Source: Bacteroidota bacterium (GTDB lineage Bacteria > Bacteroidota > Bacteroidia > Chitinophagales > Chitinophagaceae). From it: 5,554 nt of DNA. The notes beneath the pieces were generated by a model. The model was not told where the DNA came from, did no database searches, and saw only the letters and a list, made by a program, of their open reading frames with translations. A program made the position numbers and the translations under genes. Each line of letters starts with the position of its first letter. The first letter of the stretch is position 1. Where the stretch lies: contig JAEWIW010000238.1 in NCBI GenBank assembly GCA_023386855.1, positions 1 through 5,554 of the forward strand, given 5' to 3'. Positions 1-5,554 of the stretch are shown here, piece by piece.

Positions 1-31
1 TTCTCACAGTTACCATTAACTTAATTCTTGT

Positions 32-889
32 ATGAAGCGACTTATTTTGTCCCTGTTCCTGGCCGGATCCCTGCTGTTTGGATCACAGGCCAAAGCCCAA
101 TATGAAAGCGTGGTAATGGAAGGGGAACTGGGTCTGTCCCTTGGCGCAGGTCATTATTTTGGTGACCTCAATACCAAGGCCAAGTTAAACAGGCCAAAGT
201 TGGCTTTCGGTGTATTTTTCAGGAAACAATTCGGCAATTATATCGCCTTAAGGGTCAGCGGCCATTATGCCCGGCTGGGATATTCAGATATTTATAATAC
301 CCATAACGACTACCAGCGTCGGCGGAATTTAAGCTTTAATACCAATCTTTTTGAACTGGCTCTGCAGGGAGATTTCAATTTTTTCCGCTTTATTCCTGCT
401 GATCCTGATCACCGGTTTACTCCATATGTAACGATCGGCGCAGGTATCTTCAGCTACGATCCATATGCTTACCTTAATAATGAAAAAGTTTTTCTTCGTC
501 CACTGGGAACAGAGGGGCAGGGAAACCCGGCTTACCCCGACAGGAAGCCCTACAGTACAATGGGGATCAGCTTTCCTTTTGGTGTAGGAGTTAAGTATGC
601 CCTGAACGAGCGGATCAATGTTGGGTTTGAAGTTGGATACCGCTTTACAAATACGGACTATCTTGATGATGTATCGAAAACCTATGTGGGTGCTGATAAA
701 TTTCCTACACAGCCCGATGGAACACCTTCCATAGCGCAGCTTCTCCAGGATCGTTCCTATGAAACCGGCGAAATCATTGGCCTTGAAGGCCGCCAGCGCG
801 GCTGGCAGAACCAGAATGATCATTTTGTGCTGGCAGAATTTACTGTTTCCTTCAACCTGACTTCATACCGCTGTCCCACTGCGAATTAA
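32..889 (+). CDS. porG: PorG-like outer-membrane beta-barrel protein (DUF6089 family)
   Basis: Complete 285-residue protein. Residues 1-22 are a signal peptide (MKR, a hydrophobic core, then AKA before Gln23), so the protein is exported. The mature part alternates polar and hydrophobic residues and is rich in Gly and aromatics (GLSLGAGHYFGDLN near 34-47, TPYVTIGAGIFSY near 128-140, INVGFEVGYRF near 195-205), as in a small outer-membrane barrel. The late RQRGWQNQNDHFVLAEFTVSF segment and the short tail with Cys281 fit DUF6089, the family of PorG, a type IX secretion component that in Porphyromonas works with the PorK/PorN ring. In many Bacteroidota this gene lies just before uppS and bamA, as here. 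The first ATG directly precedes the signal peptide and gives the start; no strong Shine-Dalgarno is seen. Family placement is fairly secure; the role in type IX secretion is inferred from homologues, since no other secretion gene lies in the window. Confidence 0.8.
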   Translation: MKRLILSLFLAGSLLFGSQAKAQYESVVMEGELGLSLGAGHYFGDLNTKAKLNRPKLAFGVFFRKQFGNYIALRVSGHYARLGYSDIYNTHNDYQRRRNLSFNTNLFELALQGDFNFFRFIPADPDHRFTPYVTIGAGIFSYDPYAYLNNEKVFLRPLGTEGQGNPAYPDRKPYSTMGISFPFGVGVKYALNERINVGFEVGYRFTNTDYLDDVSKTYVGADKFPTQPDGTPSIAQLLQDRSYETGEIIGLEGRQRGWQNQNDHFVLAEFTVSFNLTSYRCPTAN

Positions 890-904
890 TGTGATTTGTG
901 GCCC

Positions 905-961
905 GGTGCCCGAACGGCCGTCCCAAGGACCGCAGGTCCGTGGTACGGCCTAGGACAAGTT
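905..961 (+). repeat. GC-rich 57-bp direct repeat, copy 1
   Basis: These 57 bases recur without a mismatch at 991-1047, an offset of 86 bases. The composition is unlike the neighbouring genes: 42 of the 60 bases in 901-960 are G or C. The unit contains an imperfect inverted repeat (916-950): GGCCGT pairs with ACGGCC, three further pairs follow a mismatch, then GGACC pairs with GGTCC around a GCA loop. A CCTAGG palindrome lies at 949-954. No run of T follows the stem, so it is not a classic intrinsic terminator. Its origin is unknown; it may belong to a dispersed palindromic repeat family of the host. Confidence 0.9.
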
Positions 962-963
962 TA

Positions 964-984
964 GGACCGGGGACCGGGGACCGT
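964..984 (+). repeat. GGACCGG short tandem (three 7-bp units)
   Basis: Between the two 57-bp copies lie three adjacent heptamers: GGACCGG, GGACCGG and GGACCGT. The GGACC word is the same as the inner stem arm of the flanking hairpin, which suggests that the spacer grew by slippage from, or shares ancestry with, the repeat unit. Confidence 0.85.
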
Positions 985-990
985 GGGCCG

Positions 991-1047
991 GGTGCCCGAA
1001 CGGCCGTCCCAAGGACCGCAGGTCCGTGGTACGGCCTAGGACAAGTT
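991..1047 (+). repeat. GC-rich 57-bp direct repeat, copy 2
   Basis: Exact second copy of the unit at 905-961, with the same potential hairpin (1002-1036) and the same CCTAGG palindrome (1035-1040). The partial match extends a few bases upstream (GTG at 898 versus 983) with small differences. Complete identity over 57 noncoding bases implies a recent duplication or ongoing gene conversion. Confidence 0.9.
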
Positions 1048-1101
1048 GAAAGGCCCGGGAATATCTCTAAATCCCCTATTTTTATAAGGCTGGCAATACG
1101 G

Positions 1102-1201
1102 AGGATGAGTATACGAGTAAGCCTATCAAAGAGAAGGATGAGTATACGAGTAAGCCAATCCACGAGAAGGATGAGTATGCGAGTAAGCCCTAACAAAGAG
1201 A
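1102..1201 (+). repeat. 33-bp minisatellite, three copies plus a decayed fourth
   Basis: Units begin at 1102, 1135 and 1168. Each has a 22-bp core (starts AGGATGAGTA, ends GAGTAAGCC) that is identical in copies 1 and 2 and differs at one base in copy 3 (A to G at 1179). The remaining part of each unit is more variable but ends in a shared GAGA. Copy 3 is one base longer (34). A degenerate fourth copy with AGTATA, AGTAA and AGCC in the right order may lie at 1202-1222. The core holds the palindrome GTATAC in copies 1 and 2. The 11-bp intervals resemble one another and are far too short for CRISPR spacers. Confidence 0.85.
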
Positions 1202-1249
1202 AGTATAATGAAGTAAAGAGCCTATAAGTTACCCCCCATAGACCCCCTT

Positions 1250-1346
1250 GATTTTCCCATTTTGTATTTTGTATTTCGTATTTTGTATTTCCTCCTTCGT
1301 ATTTCTATTCTGTTTTCCGTATTCCGTTTTCCGTTTTCAGTTTTAT
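1250..1346 (+). repeat. Pyrimidine-rich heptad array upstream of the uppS promoter
   Basis: The tract can be cut into 7-base steps: GTATTTT or GTATTTC at 1264, 1271, 1278 and 1285, a divergent CTCCTTC at 1292, and GTATTTC at 1299. After one 6-base step (1306-1311) come GTTTTCC, GTATTCC, GTTTTCC, GTTTTCA and GTTTTAT, starting at 1312, 1319, 1326, 1333 and 1340. Two more degenerate heptads precede it (1250 and 1257). The + strand is nearly all T and C with a G about every seventh base. The array ends two bases before the TACCTTTG promoter element, so any -33 element must lie inside it. Confidence 0.8.
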
Positions 1347-1348
1347 CC

Positions 1349-1356
1349 TACCTTTG
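1349..1356 (+). promoter_or_regulatory. Bacteroidota-type -7 promoter element before uppS
   Basis: TACCTTTG matches the Bacteroidota primary-sigma consensus TAnnTTTG exactly. It ends 19 bases before the uppS ATG, so transcription should begin at about 1360-1364 and leave a very short leader. The expected -33 region (about 1322-1330) has no clean TTG and instead lies in the heptad array, so the upstream half is weak or unusual. This is the best candidate start for a uppS-bamA-skp transcript. Confidence 0.6.
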
Positions 1357-1375
1357 TGCCCCATAAAAAAGCGCC

Positions 1376-2134
1376 ATGCAAAGCCTGAAAGATCAAATTA
1401 ATATGCAGCGACTTCCCAGGCATATTGCCATCATCATGGATGGGAATGGCCGCTGGGCACAGGAGAAAGGGCAGGACCGGCTTTATGGGCATTTCCATGG
1501 AGTGGAAAGTGTTCGTGATATCGTGGAGGGATGTGCAGAACTTGGAATTGAATACCTCACCTTATACGCCTTTTCAACCGAGAACTGGGAGCGCCCGACA
1601 TATGAAGTGACCGGGTTGATGGAACTGCTCGTTGAAACCATTCGCAAGGAAACGGAGACCCTTAACAGGAATAATATCCGTATGCATGTAATTGGTGATA
1701 TGAATATGCTTCCTGAAGATGCCCGGAAGGAACTGCAGGAATCACTTGAAATGACCCGTAGTAATACGGGCCTTAACCTCATAATGGCCCTGAGTTACAG
1801 CAGCCGGTGGGAACTTGTCGAGGCCGTAAAAAAGATCGCTACCGATGTAAAAGAGGGTAAACTCGAACCGGATGCCATTTCCCAGGATACCCTGCAGCAT
1901 TATCTCTGCACCAGTGAATTTCCCGATCCTGAACTCATGGTAAGAACCAGCGGTGAATATCGTATCAGTAATTTCCTCCTTTACCAGCTTGCTTATGCCG
2001 AACTGTATTTTACGGATGTCCGCTGGCCCGATTTCAGGAAAGAAAACCTTTACGAAGCGATCCTTGACTTCCAAAAGCGGGAAAGAAGGTTCGGTAAAAC
2101 CAGTGACCAGTTAAACCAGGAAATTATTTCATAG
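1376..2134 (+). CDS. uppS: Isoprenyl transferase (undecaprenyl diphosphate synthase)
   Basis: Cytosolic cis-prenyltransferase that adds isopentenyl units to farnesyl diphosphate to make undecaprenyl diphosphate, precursor of the lipid carrier for peptidoglycan and surface glycans. The 252 residues match the usual family length. Visible signatures: IIMDGNGRWA (19-28) with the catalytic, Mg-binding Asp22; GHFHG (38-42); LTLYAFSTENWERP (61-74); a SYSSRWEL block (140-147); and VRTSGEYRISNF (189-200) with diphosphate-binding Arg190, Arg196 and Ser198, followed by AYAELYF with Glu209. Ser at 142 and 192, where many proteobacterial enzymes have Gly, is as I recall normal for Bacteroidota. I chose the ATG at 1376; an in-frame ATG at 1403 would still keep the catalytic motif but removes the MQSLKDQIN lead, which resembles relatives. 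The gene lies 19 bases after a promoter element and 96 bases before bamA. Confidence 0.97.
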   Translation: MQSLKDQINMQRLPRHIAIIMDGNGRWAQEKGQDRLYGHFHGVESVRDIVEGCAELGIEYLTLYAFSTENWERPTYEVTGLMELLVETIRKETETLNRNNIRMHVIGDMNMLPEDARKELQESLEMTRSNTGLNLIMALSYSSRWELVEAVKKIATDVKEGKLEPDAISQDTLQHYLCTSEFPDPELMVRTSGEYRISNFLLYQLAYAELYFTDVRWPDFRKENLYEAILDFQKRERRFGKTSDQLNQEIIS

Positions 2135-2201
2135 CGTTTTCAACATCCTTCCATGAGTTTTTCACCCCTTTCCTTTAACAAATAGTTATCCATAAATCAC
2201 T

Positions 2202-2209
2202 TTAATTTG
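2202..2209 (+). promoter_or_regulatory. Possible weak -7 promoter element before bamA
   Basis: TTAATTTG differs at one position from TAnnTTTG and lies 21 bases before the preferred bamA ATG, a spacing similar to that of the element before uppS. No convincing -33 element is visible at 17-23 bases upstream. The 96-bp gap after uppS also shows no terminator hairpin, so read-through from uppS is expected whether or not this site is active. Confidence 0.3.
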
Positions 2210-2230
2210 CCCAACATTAAAAAAGCCGGA

Positions 2231-4963
2231 ATGCAGTTGAAGTTTCTACCAGCTATCTCGATACTGGTTTGTTCGCTTATTTGCTCTTTTGATCTGTTTG
2301 CCCAGGATAAAACCGATACTGTTCCCTCCGAATCAATAGATCCCGCCCTGATCGAACTTACCCAGTCTAAAGTTCCCCACGAATACACGCTTCGTACCAT
2401 CAAGATCACCGGCACAAAATACCTCGATGAACAATTACTGCAATCCATATCAGGACTGAGTTCCGGCGATAAAGTAATGGTTCCCGGCGGCGATGAATTC
2501 AGTAAGGCTATCACTAATCTTTGGAAACAGAATCTTTTCGCCAATGTTGCTATCTATTTTACCCGCCTTGAAGACAATAACCTGGATATAGAAATCAATG
2601 TTTCGGAAAGACCACGACTGGCTAAATACTTTTTAAAAGGCATCCGCAAATCGGACCAGGACGACCTGGAAGGTAAGGTAGGCCTGGTTTCCGGCCGTGT
2701 GGTAACTGAAAATGTGAAAAGGAACGCTGTAGATGCCATCCAGAAATATTTTACGGATAAAGGTTTTGCAAGTGCTACCGTTGACATCGTTGAAACTCCC
2801 GAGCCTTCCCTTCAGAATTCAGTGAATCTTACTTTCAATATTGAAAAAGGAAAAAAGGTAAGGATCAACGAGATCAATTTTTATGGCAATGAAAAAGTGA
2901 CCGACCTGAAACTTAAGAAGCAGATGAAGGGTACGAAAGAAATGACCCGCATCACTTTATATCCTTCAAAGCAGCAGGGTCCTTATGGAACCAATGAACC
3001 GGTTCCTGTTGACCAGTACTGGAAAGATGCCGGCTTCCTTTCCTTCACCAAATCAAGAGAATTCCTCGATCCCTATATCCGCATCAAGTTATTCAGCTCT
3101 GCCAAATTCAATGAAAAAAAATACACTGAAGACAAAGGCAGCGTACTGGATTATTATAACTCGATCGGTTTCCGTGATGCTTCCATTGTTGCCGATACCC
3201 AGTATTTTAACGAGAAAGGGAACATGAACGTTGACCTTAAAGTGGATGAAGGAAGCAAATACTACTTTGGTAATATTACCTGGAAAGGAAATACCAAGTA
3301 CCCCGACTCTATTTTAAATATGATCCTGGGAATCCAGAAAGGAGATATCTATAATCTTCAAACCCTTAACCGTAAGCTGGGTAAGGAAATGACCCAGGAA
3401 GGCGGTGATATTAGCGGACTTTACCAGGATGACGGGTATCTTTTCTTCCAGGTACATCCAATAGAGACCGCAGTTTATAATGATACTATTGATTTCGAAA
3501 TTCAAATTGTTGAAGGACCGCAGGCTACCATCAAGAACATTACTATTGCCGGTAATGAAAAAACCAAGGAGCATGTGATCCGCAGGGAGATCCGTACACT
3601 GCCGGGAGAAAAATTCAGCCGAACCGACCTGATCCGTTCAAACCGTGAGATCGCGCAGCTGGGATTCTTCAACCAGGAAAAGATCGGCATCAACCCCGTT
3701 CCTAATCCTGAAGACGGAACCGTGGATATTCATTACACGGTAGAAGAACGTTCTTCCGACCAGCTGGAATTATCGGCCGGATGGGGTGGTGGTATTGGAC
3801 TGACTGGTACCCTTGGTGTATCGTTCAATAACTTTTCGATCAACAATATATTTAATAAGGCGGCATGGGATCCTCTTCCAACAGGTGACGGACAAAAATT
3901 AAGTGTTCGTGTGCAGTCGAACGGAAGGGCCTTCCAGTCGTACAATTTCTCCTTTACCGAACCATGGCTGGGAGGTAAGAAAAGAAATTCACTTACCCTT
4001 AGTTTGTATAAGAGTGTGTTCAGGACAGGAGGTATTGACATGAGTGGAAGGTATTATTTCAGTGATACCAACAGGTTGAAAAATTTTGGAGCAAGCATCG
4101 CGCTGGGTAAGCAGCTCAAGTGGCCTGATGACTTCTTCACCCTGGTATATTCACTCAACTTCACGCAGTATAAACTGGTGAATTATCCACTGTTTACTTC
4201 CAACTTCAGGAATGGTGTTTCCAATAACGTGAACCTCAAGATCGCGCTGAGCAGGAGCTCGGCTGGTCCCAACCCGATGTTCCCGACCAGTGGATCCAAC
4301 TTCCTGTTAAGTGGCCAGTTCACTCCACCTTATTCATTGTTTAATAAGAACCGGAGCGACCAGCAAAACTATGAGCAACCAGAATTCCATAAATGGCGAT
4401 TCAATGCAGAATGGTTTATCCCCATTGGAAGGGCAACCGGTGAAGACAAGAGCAGGCAGTTCGTGTTAAGGGCTGCGGCCAAGTATGGTTTCATGGGAAG
4501 GTATAATAAAGACCTTGAGTTCTCACCATTTGAAAGATTCCAGGTGGGTGATGCGGGTCTTGCCAATGGTAACTATATACTGGGTTATGATATCATTGCG
4601 CACAGGGGTTATCCCGTGTATGAAAATTCTGATCCCAAGATCAATCCTGACCAGCAGAATGCCAACCAATTCTTTACCATGTTCAACAAATACACCCTTG
4701 AACTAAGGTATCCTTTCACCACTAATCCAAACAGTACAATCTATGGTACTGCATGGTTTGAAGCAGCGAACGGATGGTATAATTATAAAGATTACAATCC
4801 ATTCAGGTTAAGAAGAAGTGCGGGCTTGGGTATGCGGTTTTTCCTTCCTATGTTTGGATTGCTTGGATTTGACTATGGTGTCGGATTTGACCGCTTAACC
4901 AACGGTGCCAAATTTAAAGATGCATCAAGGTTTACATTCATGCTTGGTTTTGAACCAGAATAA
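2231..4963 (+). CDS. bamA: BamA, outer-membrane protein assembly factor (Omp85 family)
   Basis: Central subunit of the BAM machine, which folds beta-barrel proteins into the outer membrane. With the ATG at 2231 it has 910 residues. Residues 1-24 are a signal peptide (SFDLFA before Gln25); the frame extends to a TTG at 2207, but that would put eight polar residues before it, so the ATG is preferred. Five POTRA domains follow at about 51-128, 129-209, 210-341, 342-430 and 431-508, recognisable by repeated GN/GT turns (ITGTKYLD, FYGNEKVTD, WKGNTKYPD, IAGNEKTKE) and EG/ER ends. POTRA3 is about 130 residues because of a long insertion. The barrel spans about 509-910, with SFTEPWLGG (574-582) and HRGY (791-794) in place of the VRGF loop-6 motif, keeping its Arg and Gly. 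The C terminus reads FTFMLGFEPE, so the usual terminal aromatic is followed by three residues. It is 910 residues against about 810 in E. coli. Skp follows after 15 bp. Confidence 0.95.
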   Translation: MQLKFLPAISILVCSLICSFDLFAQDKTDTVPSESIDPALIELTQSKVPHEYTLRTIKITGTKYLDEQLLQSISGLSSGDKVMVPGGDEFSKAITNLWKQNLFANVAIYFTRLEDNNLDIEINVSERPRLAKYFLKGIRKSDQDDLEGKVGLVSGRVVTENVKRNAVDAIQKYFTDKGFASATVDIVETPEPSLQNSVNLTFNIEKGKKVRINEINFYGNEKVTDLKLKKQMKGTKEMTRITLYPSKQQGPYGTNEPVPVDQYWKDAGFLSFTKSREFLDPYIRIKLFSSAKFNEKKYTEDKGSVLDYYNSIGFRDASIVADTQYFNEKGNMNVDLKVDEGSKYYFGNITWKGNTKYPDSILNMILGIQKGDIYNLQTLNRKLGKEMTQEGGDISGLYQDDGYLFFQVHPIETAVYNDTIDFEIQIVEGPQATIKNITIAGNEKTKEHVIRREIRTLPGEKFSRTDLIRSNREIAQLGFFNQEKIGINPVPNPEDGTVDIHYTVEERSSDQLELSAGWGGGIGLTGTLGVSFNNFSINNIFNKAAWDPLPTGDGQKLSVRVQSNGRAFQSYNFSFTEPWLGGKKRNSLTLSLYKSVFRTGGIDMSGRYYFSDTNRLKNFGASIALGKQLKWPDDFFTLVYSLNFTQYKLVNYPLFTSNFRNGVSNNVNLKIALSRSSAGPNPMFPTSGSNFLLSGQFTPPYSLFNKNRSDQQNYEQPEFHKWRFNAEWFIPIGRATGEDKSRQFVLRAAAKYGFMGRYNKDLEFSPFERFQVGDAGLANGNYILGYDIIAHRGYPVYENSDPKINPDQQNANQFFTMFNKYTLELRYPFTTNPNSTIYGTAWFEAANGWYNYKDYNPFRLRRSAGLGMRFFLPMFGLLGFDYGVGFDRLTNGAKFKDASRFTFMLGFEPE

Positions 4964-4978
4964 AAAAATATAAGGCAT

Positions 4979-5491
4979 ATGAAAAAGATCATTCTATTCT
5001 TATCGGTGCTGATTGGTATTGGATTCAGTGCATCTGCACAGCGTTATGCAGTAGTGGATACAAAATATATTCTCGACAGGATGCCGGAGTATAAAGAAGC
5101 TCAGCAAAAGCTCGACCAGTTCAGTGCACAGTGGCAAAAGGAAATTGATCAGAAGCAGGCCGTGCTCGACAAGATGTACCGCGACTTTGAATCCGAACAG
5201 GTTTTATTAAGCGATGAATTGAAAAAGAAAAGAGAGGATGAACTTTTTGTAAGAGAAAAGGAAGTAAGGGATCTCCAGCGTCAGCGCTTCGGTTTTGAAG
5301 GCGACCTTTTCAAGAAAAGACAGGAGCTTGTGAAACCCGTGCAGGATAAGGTTTACAATGCTATCCAGAAGATCGCAGTGAACCGCCAGTACGATTTTAT
5401 TTTGGATAAAAGTGAGGGAATTACCATTATATTTGCCGACCCAAAACTCGACCGGAGTGAGGATGTGTTGAAAGAGTTAGGTGTTAAATAA
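4979..5491 (+). CDS. skp: Skp/OmpH-family periplasmic chaperone
   Basis: A 170-residue exported chaperone that binds unfolded outer-membrane proteins in the periplasm and keeps them soluble on the way to BamA. Residues 1-20 are a signal peptide (MKK, hydrophobic core, SASA before Gln21). The mature start RYAVVDTKYILDRMPEY is the typical first strand and helix of the family. Residues about 38-125 are highly charged with heptad-like hydrophobics and many Lys, Glu and Gln, giving the long coiled-coil arms. The end (YDFILDKSEGITIIFADPKLDRSEDVLKEL) is the usual closing strand and helix. Length agrees with the family (about 160-180). The start lies 15 bases after the bamA stop, so the two are almost certainly cotranscribed; AAGG three bases before the ATG is at best a weak ribosome site. 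Bacteroidota often carry two such genes in a row; a second could follow beyond the window. The symbol skp (also ompH) is by family. Confidence 0.92.
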   Translation: MKKIILFLSVLIGIGFSASAQRYAVVDTKYILDRMPEYKEAQQKLDQFSAQWQKEIDQKQAVLDKMYRDFESEQVLLSDELKKKREDELFVREKEVRDLQRQRFGFEGDLFKKRQELVKPVQDKVYNAIQKIAVNRQYDFILDKSEGITIIFADPKLDRSEDVLKELGVK

Positions 5492-5554
5492 TTCTGAACG
5501 CACTACGGTAACGCAACGTATTGAACAAAAATCTCAACTAAAAGAAACATCACG
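5492..5554. other. Downstream flank of skp, no gene start visible
   Basis: Sixty-three bases after the skp stop with no ATG on the + strand and no clear terminator. A short TACG...CGTA inverted pair around 5505-5521 is too weak to call a hairpin. The A-rich end resembles the leader of a following gene, perhaps a second OmpH-type chaperone, but this cannot be seen here. Confidence 0.5.

Larger units (their letters stand above)
890..1375. other. 486-bp repeat-filled intergenic region between porG-like gene and uppS
   Basis: No credible gene is seen here. The region is a mosaic: a GC-rich direct-repeat block (898-1047), a unique AT-richer stretch (1048-1101), a 33-bp minisatellite (1102-1201 with a decayed fourth copy to about 1222), a C-run stretch (1231-1247) and a pyrimidine-rich heptad array (1250-1346), followed by the uppS promoter and a leader of about 20 bases. 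Open frames exist on both strands (about 898-1227 on + and 852-1196 on -). Their predicted products are only low-complexity Arg/Gly/Pro or Leu/Ile repeats without any domain, and the + frame would need a GTG start. The openness is explained by the 33-bp unit being a multiple of three. The gap separates genes that are usually close together in this phylum. Confidence 0.8.

Noticed and set aside
916..950. Intrinsic terminator for the porG-like gene
   Set aside because: The stem is plausible but no T run follows, and the identical hairpin in the second copy (1002-1036) also lacks one. It may affect RNA ends but cannot be called a terminator.
852..1196. Open frame of 114 codons on the - strand across the same repeats
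   Set aside because: It overlaps the end of the porG-like gene, translates the minisatellite as LTRILIL repeats and the GC-rich block as Gly/Pro/Arg text, and has no recognisable domain or start signal.
1102..1201. CRISPR-like array (22-bp repeats)
   Set aside because: The intervals are only 11-12 bp and similar to one another; there are only three copies and no cas gene. It is a minisatellite.
898..1227. Open frame of 109 codons on the + strand across the repeats
   Set aside because: It needs a GTG start, encodes only low-complexity Arg/Gly/Pro and an RRMSIRVS-type repeat, and is fully explained by direct repeats with a period of 33 bases.
2269..2287. Cysteines in the BamA signal peptide as a lipobox
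   Set aside because: The residues before each Cys are Val and Ile, not Gly, Ala or Ser, and a normal signal-peptidase I site before Gln25 follows.
3114..3121. Run of eight A within bamA as a programmed frameshift or phase-variable site
   Set aside because: The run encodes ordinary Glu-Lys-Lys in an intact frame, and no overlapping frame leads to a sensible alternative product.
3733..4041. Antisense open frames inside bamA and uppS (for example this one on the - strand)
   Set aside because: They lie wholly inside strongly recognisable genes, lack domains or start signals, and are codon-bias shadows.

Overview
The window looks like a piece of a Bacteroidota chromosome, most likely from the Chitinophagaceae or close relatives. 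The evidence is the gene order porG-like (DUF6089) - uppS - bamA - skp/ompH, signal peptides that end in '...A|Q', a Bacteroidota-type -7 promoter element (TAnnTTTG) before uppS, weak or absent Shine-Dalgarno sequences, and family-specific wording in the proteins (RTSGEYRISNF in UppS, a long insertion in the third POTRA of BamA). All four genes are on the + strand and look intact. The assignment to family level is inference; no rRNA or other taxonomic marker is present.

Layout: (1) 32-889, an outer-membrane beta-barrel protein of the PorG/DUF6089 type. (2) 890-1375, a 486-base gap without a credible gene, built almost entirely from four kinds of repeat: a GC-rich 57-bp exact direct repeat that can fold into a hairpin, a short GGACCGG tandem between its copies, a 33-bp minisatellite, and a pyrimidine-rich heptad array that runs straight into the uppS promoter. 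(3) 1376-2134, uppS. (4) a 96-bp gap with a weak possible promoter, then 2231-4963, bamA. (5) after only 15 bp, 4979-5491, a Skp/OmpH-family periplasmic chaperone. (6) 5492-5554, a short tail with no gene start visible.

The genes form a cell-envelope biogenesis group. UppS makes the C55 lipid carrier used for peptidoglycan and surface glycans. Skp/OmpH holds unfolded outer-membrane proteins in the periplasm, and BamA inserts them into the outer membrane. The PorG-like protein is itself an outer-membrane barrel, known in relatives as a part of the type IX secretion system, and so is a likely client of BamA. uppS-bamA-skp probably form one transcription unit starting at the promoter near 1349-1356, perhaps with a second start before bamA.

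The genes themselves are ordinary for the phylum, and I found no evidence of a new enzymatic or defence system. The part that merits attention is the repeat mosaic in 890-1375, above all the heptad array abutting the promoter of an essential operon.
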